Below are positions 32,127-42,233 of a DNA stretch of 64,000 nucleotides, piece after piece. The stretch spans positions 6,138,001 to 6,202,000 of the forward strand of contig NZ_CP012201.1 in the NCBI RefSeq assembly GCF_001191005.1. Direction: 5' to 3'. The stretch is from Massilia sp. NR 4-1. Its GTDB lineage: Bacteria > Pseudomonadota > Gammaproteobacteria > Burkholderiales > Burkholderiaceae_D. The position numbers were made by a program, and so were the translations under genes. Within the stretch, counting starts at the first letter, position 1, and each line of letters begins with the position of its first letter. The notes below the pieces were generated by a model. That model was not told the origin of the DNA and ran no database searches. It worked only from the letters and a program-made list of their open reading frames with translations.

Positions 32127-33351
32127 CGGCGTTTCCGCCCTGTTCCACACCCACGACTATCAGCAACCCGACCTGAACGGCCACTTCGGCCCTTACGGCG
32201 GCTCCTTCGTTGCCGAAACCCTGACCTATGCGCTGGACGAGCTGAAAGCCGCCTATGCGCGCTACAGTAAAGACCCGATCTTCCTCGACGAATTCCGCTA
32301 TGAGCTGAAGCACTTCGTCGGCCGCCCTTCGCCGATCTACCACGCCAAGCGCTGGTCCGACCTGGTGGGCGGCGCGCAGATCTACTTCAAGCGCGAAGAC
32401 CTGAACCACACCGGCGCGCACAAGATCAATAACGTGATCGGCCAGGCCTTGCTGGCCAAGCGCATGGGCAAGCCGCGCATCATCGCCGAAACCGGCGCCG
32501 GCCAGCACGGCGTGGCGACCGCCACCATCTGCGCCCGCTTCGGCCTGGAGTGCGTGGTGTATATGGGCAGCGAGGACGTCAAGCGCCAGGCGCAGAACGT
32601 TTACCGCATGAAGCTCCTGGGCGCGACCGTGGTGCCGGTGGAATCCGGCTCCAAGACCTTGAAGGATGCGCTCAACGAGGCCATGCGCGACTGGGTCACG
32701 AATATCGAAAACACCTTCTACATCATCGGCACGGTGGCCGGCCCGCATCCGTATCCGATGATGGTGCGCGACTTCCAGTCCGTGATCGGCGAAGAGTGCC
32801 TGCACCAGATGCCGGAGATGGCAGGCCGCCAGCCCGACTACGTGCTGGCCTGCATCGGCGGCGGCTCGAACGCCATGGGCATCTTCTACCCCTACCTCGA
32901 CCACAAGGAAACGCAGCTGGTCGGCGTGGAGGCGGCGGGCGAGGGCCTGGACAGCGGCAAACATGCGGCCTCGCTGACGGCCGGCGTGCCGGGCGTCCTG
33001 CACGGCAACCGCACCTATCTGCTGCAGGACGAGAATGGGCAGATCATCGAAACCCATTCCGTCTCGGCCGGCCTGGATTATCCGGGCGTGGGGCCGGAGC
33101 ATGCCTACCTGAAGGATGCGGGACGGGCGCAATATGTCTCGATCACCGACGAGGAAGCGCTGAAAGCCTTCCACGACTGCTGCCATATCGAAGGCATCAT
33201 TCCGGCGCTGGAGTCCTCGCACGCCCTGGCCTACGCGGCCAAGCTGGCGGCCACGCTGCCCAAGGACAAGCTGGTGCTGGCCAATCTGTCCGGCCGGGGC
33301 GACAAGGATATGCACACAGTAGCGGCCCGCATGGGCCTGAACTTCAACTGA
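32110..33351 (+). CDS. trpB: Tryptophan synthase beta chain
   Basis: A 413-residue PLP enzyme that joins indole and serine. It begins FGPYGGSFVAETL, binds PLP through Lys in HTGAHKINN, holds ETGAGQHGVATA and the phosphate-binding GGGSNAMG, and ends LSGRGDKDMHTVA. The start at 32110 is inside trpF. A 76-bp gap separates it from trpA. Confidence 0.97.
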   Translation: MKDLPDGVSALFHTHDYQQPDLNGHFGPYGGSFVAETLTYALDELKAAYARYSKDPIFLDEFRYELKHFVGRPSPIYHAKRWSDLVGGAQIYFKREDLNHTGAHKINNVIGQALLAKRMGKPRIIAETGAGQHGVATATICARFGLECVVYMGSEDVKRQAQNVYRMKLLGATVVPVESGSKTLKDALNEAMRDWVTNIENTFYIIGTVAGPHPYPMMVRDFQSVIGEECLHQMPEMAGRQPDYVLACIGGGSNAMGIFYPYLDHKETQLVGVEAAGEGLDSGKHAASLTAGVPGVLHGNRTYLLQDENGQIIETHSVSAGLDYPGVGPEHAYLKDAGRAQYVSITDEEALKAFHDCCHIEGIIPALESSHALAYAAKLAATLPKDKLVLANLSGRGDKDMHTVAARMGLNFN

Positions 33352-33427
33352 GCTGGCGCGCGGCCGGGGCGGGTGTCCCGGTCTGCGCAACACCATTTCT
33401 GAACCCCATACTACTGAGAGCATAACC

Positions 33428-34228
33428 ATGTCCCGTATCGCACCAACCTTCGCAAAACTGAAAGAGCAAGGCAAGACTGGCCTGATCACCTTCATCACCG
33501 CCGGCGACCCCGCGCGCGAGCAGACCGTGCCCCTGATGCACGCCCTGGTCGCGGGTGGCGCCGACGTGCTGGAACTGGGCGTGCCGTTTTCCGATCCGAT
33601 GGCCGAAGGCCCGGTGATCCAGCGCGCCTGTGAACGCGCGCTGGCGCTGGGCGTCACCATCCACGACGTCTTCGGCTACGTGCGCGAATTCCGCCGCACC
33701 AACTCGCACACGCCGGTGGTGCTGATGGGCTACGCCAACCCGATCGAGCGCATCGGCGCCGACGCCTTCATCGTCGCCGCGCGCGAGGCCGGGGCGGACG
33801 GCGCCATCGTGGTCGATTATCCGCCGGAAGAGTGCGAGGAATTCGCCGCCAAGATGCGCGCGGCGGGCCTCGACCTGATCTTCCTGCTGGCCCCGACCTC
33901 GACCGAGAAACGCGTGCAGCAGGTGGCCAAGGTCGGTGGCGGCTTCAGCTACTATGTCTCGCTCAAGGGCGTGACCGGCGCCGGCCACATCGACACCGCC
34001 GAAGTGGCCGAGCGCATCGCCGGCATACGCCGCCACGTCGAGCTGCCGATCGGCGTCGGCTTCGGCATCCGCGACGCCGCCACCGCCAAGGCCCTGGCCA
34101 AGGTGGCCGACGCCGTGGTGATCGGCAGCCGCATCATCCAGGAAATCGAAGCCAGCCCGCCGGGCCAGGCCGTCGCCGCCGTCCAAGCCTTCACCAGCGG
34201 CATCCGCACCGCCCTCGACGCCGCTTAA
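33428..34228 (+). CDS. trpA: Tryptophan synthase alpha chain
   Basis: A 266-residue TIM-barrel subunit that releases indole from indole-3-glycerol phosphate. The catalytic acids are in LELGVPFSDPMAEGPVIQ; other marks are LMGYANPIERIG, DGAIVVDYPPEE, YYVSLKGVTGAG and GVGFGIRDAATA. It lies directly upstream of the BrnT/BrnA pair; in related genomes accD usually follows. Confidence 0.97.
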   Translation: MSRIAPTFAKLKEQGKTGLITFITAGDPAREQTVPLMHALVAGGADVLELGVPFSDPMAEGPVIQRACERALALGVTIHDVFGYVREFRRTNSHTPVVLMGYANPIERIGADAFIVAAREAGADGAIVVDYPPEECEEFAAKMRAAGLDLIFLLAPTSTEKRVQQVAKVGGGFSYYVSLKGVTGAGHIDTAEVAERIAGIRRHVELPIGVGFGIRDAATAKALAKVADAVVIGSRIIQEIEASPPGQAVAAVQAFTSGIRTALDAA

Positions 34229-34245
34229 TCCGGCGCAAACCAGTG

Positions 34246-34282
34246 GCGTTCTCATCGGTCTAGAGTAGGCCGATGAGAACGC
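34246..34282. promoter_or_regulatory. 13-bp inverted repeat overlapping the brnT start codon
   Basis: GCGTTCTCATCGG (34246-34258) and CCGATGAGAACGC (34270-34282) are perfect complements 11 bp apart. The right arm contains the ATG of brnT (34273-34275). This could be the autoregulatory operator bound by BrnA, or an mRNA hairpin that hides the start codon. Confidence 0.7.
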
Positions 34283-34560
34283 TACGCTTCGAATGGAATC
34301 CCGCTAAAGCCCAAGCCAACCTGCGCAAGCACGGCATCAGCTTCGCGGAAGCGGCCACGGCTTTTGAGGATGACTATGCTCAACTTTTGCCTGACACTAC
34401 GCATTCCGAAGGCGAAGAGCGCTTCTATCTGCTGGGATGTACGGATCAAGGCCACCTGCTGACGATATGCCATTGCTATCGCGGCGCTGGCGAGGTGATT
34501 CGCCTGATCTCCGCGCGGAAAGCGGATTATCATGAAGTTCTCATTTACCGGGAGGGCTAG
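34273..34560 (+). CDS. brnT: BrnT-family ribonuclease toxin
   Basis: A 95-residue protein matching BrnT: FEWNPAKAQANLRKHGISFAEA near the N terminus, GEERFYLLGCT in the middle and EVIRLISARKADYHE near the end, with the His/Lys/Arg set of this RelE-fold RNase family. It starts at the ATG within an inverted repeat, with GAGTAGG just upstream. The antitoxin gene begins 2 bp after the stop. It is placed between trpA and accD, a position not normally occupied. Confidence 0.9.
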   Translation: MRTLRFEWNPAKAQANLRKHGISFAEAATAFEDDYAQLLPDTTHSEGEERFYLLGCTDQGHLLTICHCYRGAGEVIRLISARKADYHEVLIYREG

Positions 34561-34562
34561 CC

Positions 34563-34784
34563 ATGCGCAAGCAAGCAGAACTGGATTGGAGCAAGGCGGT
34601 GAAAAACCCCTATGCGGAACAGCTTACCCAGCCCGTGACCGTGCGTCTCGATGAAGCAACGATCCGCTATTTTCAGCAGCATGCACAGGAATTGCATATG
34701 CCCTGGGAAAGCTTGCTGGGACTATATTTGCGCAATTGCGCACATACCGGCTTCAAATTGGCCTTCGACTGGACCCAGGAGTAG
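34563..34784 (+). CDS. brnA: BrnA-family antitoxin
   Basis: A 73-residue BrnA-like antitoxin. VTVRLDEATIRYFQQHAQEL resembles the ribbon-helix-helix DNA-binding part, and the C-terminal LLGLYLRNCAHTGFKLAFDW region could bind the toxin. It follows brnT by 2 bp (toxin-first order is normal for brnTA). BrnA proteins repress their own promoter; the inverted repeat at 34246-34282 is the likely site. Confidence 0.82.
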   Translation: MRKQAELDWSKAVKNPYAEQLTQPVTVRLDEATIRYFQQHAQELHMPWESLLGLYLRNCAHTGFKLAFDWTQE

Positions 34785-34826
34785 TGGCGTGGCTTGTAAT
34801 TCGCGAAAAGTTGCGCAATTGCAATG

Positions 34827-34856
34827 TTCGACAGGGCAGACAGAAACGGCTACACT
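34827..34856 (+). promoter_or_regulatory. Probable accD promoter
   Basis: TTCGAC (34827-34832), 18 bp and TACACT (34851-34856), 31 bp before accD. It would give accD its own transcription downstream of the toxin-antitoxin pair. Confidence 0.5.
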
Positions 34857-34887
34857 GCGGGCCTAAGTTAGTGCAAGAGGAGAAATT

Positions 34888-35760
34888 ATGAGCTGGTTGG
34901 AAAAACTGCTGCCCCCGCGCATTCAGCGTTCGGAAGCTGCCGCACGCAAAACCATGCCGGAAGGTTTGTGGGTCAAGTGCCCCTCCTGCGAGGCCGTTTT
35001 GTACCGTACCGATCTGGAATCGAACCTGCACGTCTGCCCGAAGTGCGACCACCATATGCGCATCCGCGCCCGCGAGCGCCTCGACGCGCTGCTGGACGCC
35101 GGCGGCCGCTATGAAATCGGCCAGGAAACCCTGCCGGTCGATACGCTCAAGTTTAAAGACAGCAAAAAATACCCCGACCGCCTGAAACAGGCGATGGAAG
35201 CGACCGGCGAGACCGATGCGCTGATCGCCATGGGCGGCTCCATCATGAGCCTGCCGGTTGTGGTGGCTTGCTTCGAATTCGAATTCATGGGCGGCTCCAT
35301 GGGCTCCGTGGTGGGCGAACGCTTCGCCCGCGCCGCCCAGATCGCGCTGGAACAGAAAGTGCCGTTCATTTGCATTACCGCCACCGGCGGCGCGCGCATG
35401 CAGGAAGGCCTGCTGTCGCTGATGCAGATGGCGAAAACCACCTCCATGCTGACCAAGCTGTCCGAGAAGAAGCTGCCGTTCATCAGCGTGCTGACCGACC
35501 CGACCATGGGTGGCGTGTCCGCCTCCTTCGCCTTCATGGGCGACGTGGTGATGGCCGAGCCGAAAGCGCTGATCGGTTTCGCCGGCCCGCGCGTGATCGA
35601 AAACACCGTGCGCGAGAAGCTGCCGGAAGGCTTCCAGCGCGCCGAGTTCCTGGTGCAGAAGGGCGCCGTGGACATGATCGTCGACCGCCGCAAGATGCGC
35701 GAAGAAATCGCCCGCCTGCTGGCCCTGCTGCAAAATCAGGCTGTCGAGGTTCTGGCTTAA
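34888..35760 (+). CDS. accD: Acetyl-CoA carboxylase carboxyltransferase beta subunit
   Basis: A 290-residue AccD for malonyl-CoA formation in fatty acid synthesis. It has the N-terminal zinc ribbon (VKCPSCEAVLYRTDLESNLHVCPKCDHHMRI, four Cys) and the crotonase-like carboxyltransferase core (FEFMGGSMGSVVGERFARAAQ, TATGGARMQEG, TDPTMGGVSASFAFMGDVVMAEPKALIGFAGPRVI). GCAAGAGGAGAAATT precedes the ATG. It begins the accD-folC-dedD-cvpA-purF block also known from E. coli. Confidence 0.97.
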   Translation: MSWLEKLLPPRIQRSEAAARKTMPEGLWVKCPSCEAVLYRTDLESNLHVCPKCDHHMRIRARERLDALLDAGGRYEIGQETLPVDTLKFKDSKKYPDRLKQAMEATGETDALIAMGGSIMSLPVVVACFEFEFMGGSMGSVVGERFARAAQIALEQKVPFICITATGGARMQEGLLSLMQMAKTTSMLTKLSEKKLPFISVLTDPTMGGVSASFAFMGDVVMAEPKALIGFAGPRVIENTVREKLPEGFQRAEFLVQKGAVDMIVDRRKMREEIARLLALLQNQAVEVLA

Positions 35761-35778
35761 TCCAGTCCCGCCGCCTCC

Positions 35779-35820
35779 ATCGGCACGCCAGCGGTTCCGC
35801 CGCCTGCGTGCCGATTGTTT
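35779..35820 (+). terminator. Hairpin between accD and folC
   Basis: ATCGGCACGC (35779-35788) pairs with GCGTGCCGAT (35806-35815), with an inner GCGG/CGCC stem, then TGTTTTCT. It may terminate or attenuate accD transcription before folC. Confidence 0.55.
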
Positions 35821-35835
35821 TCTGAAGTCCCCGCC

Positions 35836-37125
35836 ATGAACAATCTCCCGACTACTCTGAATGACTGGCTCGCGCTGCTGGAATCGCGCCATGCCGAAAC
35901 CGTGATCAATATGGGCCTGGACCGCGTGCGCGCCGTCAAGGAGCGCATGCAGCTGCAGTTCAGCTGTCCGGTCATCATGGTGGCCGGCACCAATGGCAAG
36001 GGTTCGACCTGCTCCATGCTGGAATCGATCCTGATGCGCGCCGGTTACAAGACCGGCCTGTATATCAAGCCGCACTTCCTGCACTTTAACGAGCGCGCCC
36101 GCCTGAATGGCGATATGGCCAGCGACGCCGACCTGGTGGCCAGCTTCAATGCGGTGGAAGCGGTGCGCGGCGATACGCCGCTGACCTATTTCGAATTCAC
36201 CACCCTGGCCATCCTGCACCTGCTGGCGCACGCCGGCCTGGACGTGGCGATCCTGGAAGTGGGCCTGGGCGGCCGCCTGGACGCGGTGAACGTGATCGAT
36301 GCCGATGTGTCCATCGTCACCAGCGTGGATATCGACCACGTCGACTACCTGGGCGGCACGCGCGAGCAGATCGGCTTCGAGAAGGCCGGCATTTTCCGCA
36401 CCGGCAAAACGGCGATTTGCAGCGACCCGGTGCCGCCGCAGGCGCTGATCGACCACGCGATGGAAATCGGCGCCGACCTGTGGCTGATGGGCCGCGATTT
36501 CAACTATTCGGGCGACAAGCAGCAGTGGAATTACGGCGGCCGCGGCATGCGCCGCAACTCGCTGGCCTATCCGAGCCTGCGCGGCGCCAACCAGCTGCTG
36601 AACGCCTCGGCCGCACTGGCCGCGCTGGAAGCGCTCAAGCTCGAATTGCCGGTGGGCGCGCAGGAAGTGCGCCATGGCCTGGTGACGGTGGAATTGCCGG
36701 GCCGTTTCCAGGTGCTGCCGGGCCGTCCATCCGTGATTTACGATGTGGCGCACAACCCGCACGCGGCGGCGGCGCTGAATCAGAATCTGGGCAATATGGG
36801 GTACCACCCCTACACCTATGCGGTGTTCGGCTCCATGCACGACAAGGATATCGATGGCGTGATCAAGGCCATGTCCGAGCATGTCGACCACTGGTGCCTG
36901 TGCACCTTGCCCTCGCCGCGCGCGGCCACGGCCTCCGAGCTGGCGGCCAAGGTACAGATGATTCAGCCGGACCAGCATGAAAAAACCGTCAATATTTTCG
37001 ATGATCCGGCCCAGGCGTTCGCAAATGCGATCAGCCGAGCCAGCGAGAATGATAGAATTGTGGTCTTTGGGTCATTCCTGACTGTCGCCGGCGTCATGGC
37101 CGCGCAAAAATCCGCACTCCACTGA
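35836..37125 (+). CDS. folC: Bifunctional dihydrofolate synthase / folylpolyglutamate synthase
   Basis: A 429-residue Mur-ligase-like enzyme that adds glutamate to dihydropteroate and to reduced folates. The P-loop is MVAGTNGKGSTCSMLE near residue 50; FLHFNERARLNG, ILEVGLGGRLDAVNVIDADVSIVTSVDIDHVDYLGGTREQIGFEKAGIFR and the C-terminal VIYDVAHNPHAAAAL follow. The start at 35836 was chosen from the family N terminus. It is 24 bp before dedD. Confidence 0.96.
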   Translation: MNNLPTTLNDWLALLESRHAETVINMGLDRVRAVKERMQLQFSCPVIMVAGTNGKGSTCSMLESILMRAGYKTGLYIKPHFLHFNERARLNGDMASDADLVASFNAVEAVRGDTPLTYFEFTTLAILHLLAHAGLDVAILEVGLGGRLDAVNVIDADVSIVTSVDIDHVDYLGGTREQIGFEKAGIFRTGKTAICSDPVPPQALIDHAMEIGADLWLMGRDFNYSGDKQQWNYGGRGMRRNSLAYPSLRGANQLLNASAALAALEALKLELPVGAQEVRHGLVTVELPGRFQVLPGRPSVIYDVAHNPHAAAALNQNLGNMGYHPYTYAVFGSMHDKDIDGVIKAMSEHVDHWCLCTLPSPRAATASELAAKVQMIQPDQHEKTVNIFDDPAQAFANAISRASENDRIVVFGSFLTVAGVMAAQKSALH

Positions 37126-37149
37126 CGCACTCGACTGAGATAATCACGC

Positions 37150-38208
37150 ATGGGCTTGTTCTCGAAATTTGGCAAAAACAAGCAAGAGTCCACTGGCGAA
37201 GACAGTGGCTATTACCGCGCAGCCGACGACCAGTCGGTGCTTGAAAAAACAGCCCGTTCCAAGCGTGCTTCGCATGCGGGCGGCGCCACCCGCGGCAGCC
37301 GCGCCCGCGCCGGCCGCGATGCCGCCGATCCGGTACTGCCTGAGAAAAAACGCGCGCGCCGCCGCCTGGTCGGCGCCATCGCGCTGGCGCTGGCCGTCGT
37401 AATCGGCCTGCCCATGGTGCTGGACTCGGAGCCGCGTCCGGTCGCCAACGATATCGCCCTGCAGATTCCGTCGAAAGACAAGCCGCTGGAGCAGGGCACG
37501 CCCGCTGCGGCGGCATCCGCGCCCGAATCGCGCGTGGCGCCGGGCGCCGCGCTCGATCAGAGCGAGGAAATCGTCAACGAGCCGCCCCGCGCAGCTGCGC
37601 CGGCCGTCAAGCCGGCAGTTACGCCTGTGGCACCCTCGGCCGCACCCGCTGCGGCACAGGTGGCGCCAAGCGCCAAGCCGGCCGCCACGCCCACGGCGAC
37701 CGCCGCCCATACCGTTAGCGAAGTGAAGCTGGCCGAACCCGTCAAGCCGCCAAAAGCGGAAGCGAAAGAGGCGCCCAAAGCCGCCGAGACCAAGACTGCC
37801 AAGGCTGAACACAAGCCGGAAGCGAAAGAATCCAAAGACAAGCACGAGAAGCCGGAAGCCAAGCCCGAGCCGAAGCATGCCGAGGCCAAGCCGGAGACAA
37901 AGGACGCCAAACCGGCCCACGGCGAGGATGCGCGCGCCCTGGCCATCCTGGAAGGCAAGCCGGCCGCCGCCGAAAGCGGCAGCAAGTATGTGATCCAGGT
38001 GGCGGCGCTGGCGGCGCAGGACAAGGTGGACGAGCTGCAGGGCAAGCTGCGCGACGCCGGCATCAAGTCCTATTCGCAGAAGGTGAATACGGCCAACGGC
38101 GAACGCACCCGTGTCCGCGTCGGACCCTTTGCCAGCAAGGAGGAGGCGGAAAAAGTCCGCGCCAAGCTGAGCAAGATGGGCCTGAACGGCAGCCTGGTTC
38201 CCGTCTAA
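37150..38208 (+). CDS. dedD: SPOR-domain cell division protein (DedD-like)
   Basis: A 352-residue protein with a short basic cytoplasmic part, one transmembrane helix at about 76-92 (LVGAIALALAVVIGLPMVL), a very long Ala/Pro/Lys/Glu-rich linker (95-275), and a C-terminal SPOR domain (SKYVIQVAALAAQDKVDELQGKLRDAGIKSYSQKV...RVRVGPFASKEEAEKVRAKLSKMG) that binds denuded septal peptidoglycan. The position between folC and cvpA is as for E. coli dedD. The linker composition is low-complexity. Confidence 0.88.
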   Translation: MGLFSKFGKNKQESTGEDSGYYRAADDQSVLEKTARSKRASHAGGATRGSRARAGRDAADPVLPEKKRARRRLVGAIALALAVVIGLPMVLDSEPRPVANDIALQIPSKDKPLEQGTPAAAASAPESRVAPGAALDQSEEIVNEPPRAAAPAVKPAVTPVAPSAAPAAAQVAPSAKPAATPTATAAHTVSEVKLAEPVKPPKAEAKEAPKAAETKTAKAEHKPEAKESKDKHEKPEAKPEPKHAEAKPETKDAKPAHGEDARALAILEGKPAAAESGSKYVIQVAALAAQDKVDELQGKLRDAGIKSYSQKVNTANGERTRVRVGPFASKEEAEKVRAKLSKMGLNGSLVPV

Positions 38209-38237
38209 GCCCCGCATACTGAACGGACCTGACTGAA

Positions 38238-38726
38238 GTGACGATTTTCGATTATCTGGTGATATTCGTGCTGATCGCCTCAGTGGTCATCAGCACCATG
38301 CGCGGCCTGGTGCGCGAGATGCTCTCGCTGGCCAGCTGGATCGTCGCCTTTGTCGTCGCCAATGCCTACGGCGCCCAGCTGGCGCTGATGTTGCCGGACT
38401 CCGTGCCGGGCGAGGTGCTGCGCCTGATCCTGGCCTTCATCGCCCTGTTTATCGGCACGCGCATCTTGATGAGTCTTTTCACGCTGGCCGTCGACGCCCT
38501 GATCAAGGCCGGCGGCCTGACCCTGGCCGACCGCGGCCTGGGCAGCCTGTTCGGCTTCGGCCGCGGCCTGCTGATCGTGCTGGCCGCCGTCATATTGTGC
38601 GGGATGACCACCATCCCGCAGCAGGATTTCTGGAAGAACGCGCTGTTGAGTCCCCTGGCGGAATCCGGCGTGCGTACCTTGAAACCTTTCCTGCCTGCTG
38701 AATACGCGCAGCATGTGCATTACTGA
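38238..38726 (+). CDS. cvpA: CvpA family membrane protein
   Basis: A 162-residue inner-membrane protein with four hydrophobic segments and the family start FDYLVIFVLIASVVISTMRGLVREMLSLASWI. It begins at GTG 38238. CvpA was linked to colicin V production and envelope stress tolerance; the molecular activity is unknown. It lies 39 bp before purF, the conserved arrangement. Confidence 0.93.
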   Translation: MTIFDYLVIFVLIASVVISTMRGLVREMLSLASWIVAFVVANAYGAQLALMLPDSVPGEVLRLILAFIALFIGTRILMSLFTLAVDALIKAGGLTLADRGLGSLFGFGRGLLIVLAAVILCGMTTIPQQDFWKNALLSPLAESGVRTLKPFLPAEYAQHVHY

Positions 38727-38765
38727 ATTCTTTAAATCCGTAGCACCAGTCTAGGAGCAGCTCCC

Positions 38766-40288
<1,523 letters not shown>

Positions 40289-40289
<1 letters not shown>

Positions 40290-41521
40290 TGAAGAAATAC
40301 GGTTTCACCACCACCATCCTGCACAACGACCGTCAAAAGACGATCGAGCAGGGTTCGCTGCACAAGCCGGTGCACACCTCGGTCGCCTTCGGCTATGCCG
40401 ACGCGCGCCAGCTGGCGTCGGTGTTCCAGGGCAAGGAGCCGGGCTTCCGTTATGGCCGCCAGGGCAACCCCACCGTGTCGGCGCTGGAGGACAAGGTCAA
40501 CCAGATGGAGCAGGGCGTGGCCACGCTGTGCTTCTCGACCGGCATGGGCGCCATCGGCGCCGTGTTCCAGGCCTTGCTGCGCGCCGGCGACCATATGGTG
40601 TCCTCGGCCTTCCTGTTCGGGAATACCAACTCGATGTGGCAGACGGTGGCGGGGCAGGGCGTGGGCGTGGACTTTGTCGACGCCACCGACGTCGCCAATG
40701 TGGCGGCGGCGCTGAAGCCGGAAACGCGCATCGTCTTCGTCGAAACCGTGGCCAACCCGCGCACCCAGATCGCCGACCTGCAACGCATCGGCGAACTGTG
40801 CGCCCAGCGCGGCATTCTCTACGTGGTGGACAACACCATGACCACGCCCTACCTGTTCCGACCCAAGGACGTGGGCGCGGGCCTGGTGGTCAATTCGCTG
40901 ACCAAATCGATCGGCGGCCATGGCAACGCCCTGGGCGGCAGCCTGACCGATACCGGCGCCTACGACTGGAGCAAGTTCCCGAATATCTACGAGAACTACA
41001 AAAAGGCCGCGCCGGCGCAGTGGGGCATGGCCCAGATCCGCGCCAAAGGCCTGCGCGACTTCGGCGCCGCGCTGGGACCGGAGGCGGCCCACCACATCGC
41101 CGTCGGCGCCGAAACCCTGGCCCTGCGCATGGAACGCACCTGCGCCAACGCCCTGGCCCTGGCGCGCCTGCTTGAGCAGGACGCACGCGTGGCGGCCGTC
41201 TACTATCCCGGCCTGGAATCGCATCCCCAGCACGGCATCGCCAAGGAGCTGTTCAAGAGCTACGGTTCCCTGCTGAGTTTTGAGCTGAAAGACGGCATCG
41301 ACTGCTTCGACTACATGAACCGCCTCAAGCTGGCCGTGCCCGCCTCCAACCTGGGCGACACGCGTACCCTGGTGATCCCGGTCGCCCACACCATCTTCTA
41401 CGAAATGGGCGCCGAACGCCGCGCCTCGATGGGGATCGCCGAATCGCTGATCCGCGTTTCCGTCGGCATTGAAGATACTGCCGACCTGCTCGACGACTTC
41501 GCCAGCGCCCTCAACGCCTAA
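40289..41521 (+). CDS. Cys/Met-metabolism PLP enzyme (cystathionine gamma-synthase / O-succinylhomoserine sulfhydrylase family)
   Basis: A 410-residue fold-type I PLP enzyme. The PLP lysine is in VVNSLTKSIGGHGNALGG; other marks are PGFRYGRQGNPTVSALE, CFSTGMGAIGAVF, FVETVANPRTQIADL, VVDNTMTTPYLFRP and SLGDTRTL-type substrate residues (NLGDTRTLVIPVAHT). In this gene position (after purF) many betaproteobacteria have metZ, but the N terminus is unlike classical MetZ, so the exact reaction (sulfhydrylase, gamma-synthase or gamma-lyase) is open. The start overlaps the purF stop by one base. Confidence 0.88.
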
Positions 41522-41538
41522 GCGTTCCATCTCCACCG

Positions 41539-41597
41539 CAGCCGAGCCCGTGTCCGATTTTGGGGTCTGACCCCAAAATCGGACACGGGCTCGGCTG
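41539..41597 (+). repeat. Interspersed hairpin repeat, copy 4, acting as a terminator
   Basis: A perfect palindrome with 27-bp arms and a 5-base loop (TCTGA); the left arm starts CAGCCGAGCCCGTGTCCGAT and the core is GGGG-TCTGA-CCCC. TTTTTGTTTTTC follows directly, giving a strong intrinsic terminator 17 bp past the PLP enzyme gene. Same family as 14918-14972. Confidence 0.92.
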
Positions 41598-41662
41598 TTT
41601 TTGTTTTTCTTGCAAATGAAAAGTGATTAAATAGGCGGTATTGCAATAAAAACGAAAGGGAG

Positions 41663-42205
41663 ATGATGAAGCGGATTACTCTGGCACTGCTGGCCATGGC
41701 TTGCCTATCCAATGCGTTGGCGGATGAGGCGGAGGAGCGGGCGCGCGCGGCGCGCCAGGCGGACATCAATTTCTATTTGAGCCAGTATGAGGGTGGCGAT
41801 GTGGAGCTGGAGAAGTTCCGCTGCGCGCTGCCGGTCTTCCCCGAACTGTCGCGCACCAAGGCGGAAATCGAGAAGGTGGGCCAGTCGGTCGATGCCTGGC
41901 TGGCTTGCTATAACCGCTTTGTGCAGGGCTTGAACGATGCGCTGCCGGTGGGCAAGGGTATTCCGGCCGAGCTGCAAGCCTTGATGACACCGGCCGAGCT
42001 GGCGCAGGCCAAGCAGCGCATGGGCCGGGTCTACCAGGTGGTGTCGGAGGAGGGCGAGGAGACGCTGCAAGCCGTGCTGGCCGCCAGCGCGGCGTGGAAG
42101 GAAAAGACCGATACCTATGTCAACGCCGAGGCGGCCAAGCTGAGCACGGTCAAGAACCATCAGGATACGGCCGAGCGCATGCGCATCCTGAAGGGCAAGC
42201 AATAG
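41663..42205 (+). CDS. Secreted hypothetical protein, 180 aa
   Basis: Not recognised. The first 20 residues (MMKRITLALLAMACLSNALA) are a clear signal peptide; the rest is mainly helical and charged, with two Cys (FRCALP and WLACYNRF) that could form a disulfide in the periplasm. GAAAGGGAG precedes the start; ATG 41666 is an alternative three bases later. It is convergent with lexA. No family-level motif could be named. Confidence 0.75.
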   Translation: MMKRITLALLAMACLSNALADEAEERARAARQADINFYLSQYEGGDVELEKFRCALPVFPELSRTKAEIEKVGQSVDAWLACYNRFVQGLNDALPVGKGIPAELQALMTPAELAQAKQRMGRVYQVVSEEGEETLQAVLAASAAWKEKTDTYVNAEAAKLSTVKNHQDTAERMRILKGKQ

Positions 42206-42233
42206 GCCGCGGCGCCCGCCACGGCCACTCGGC

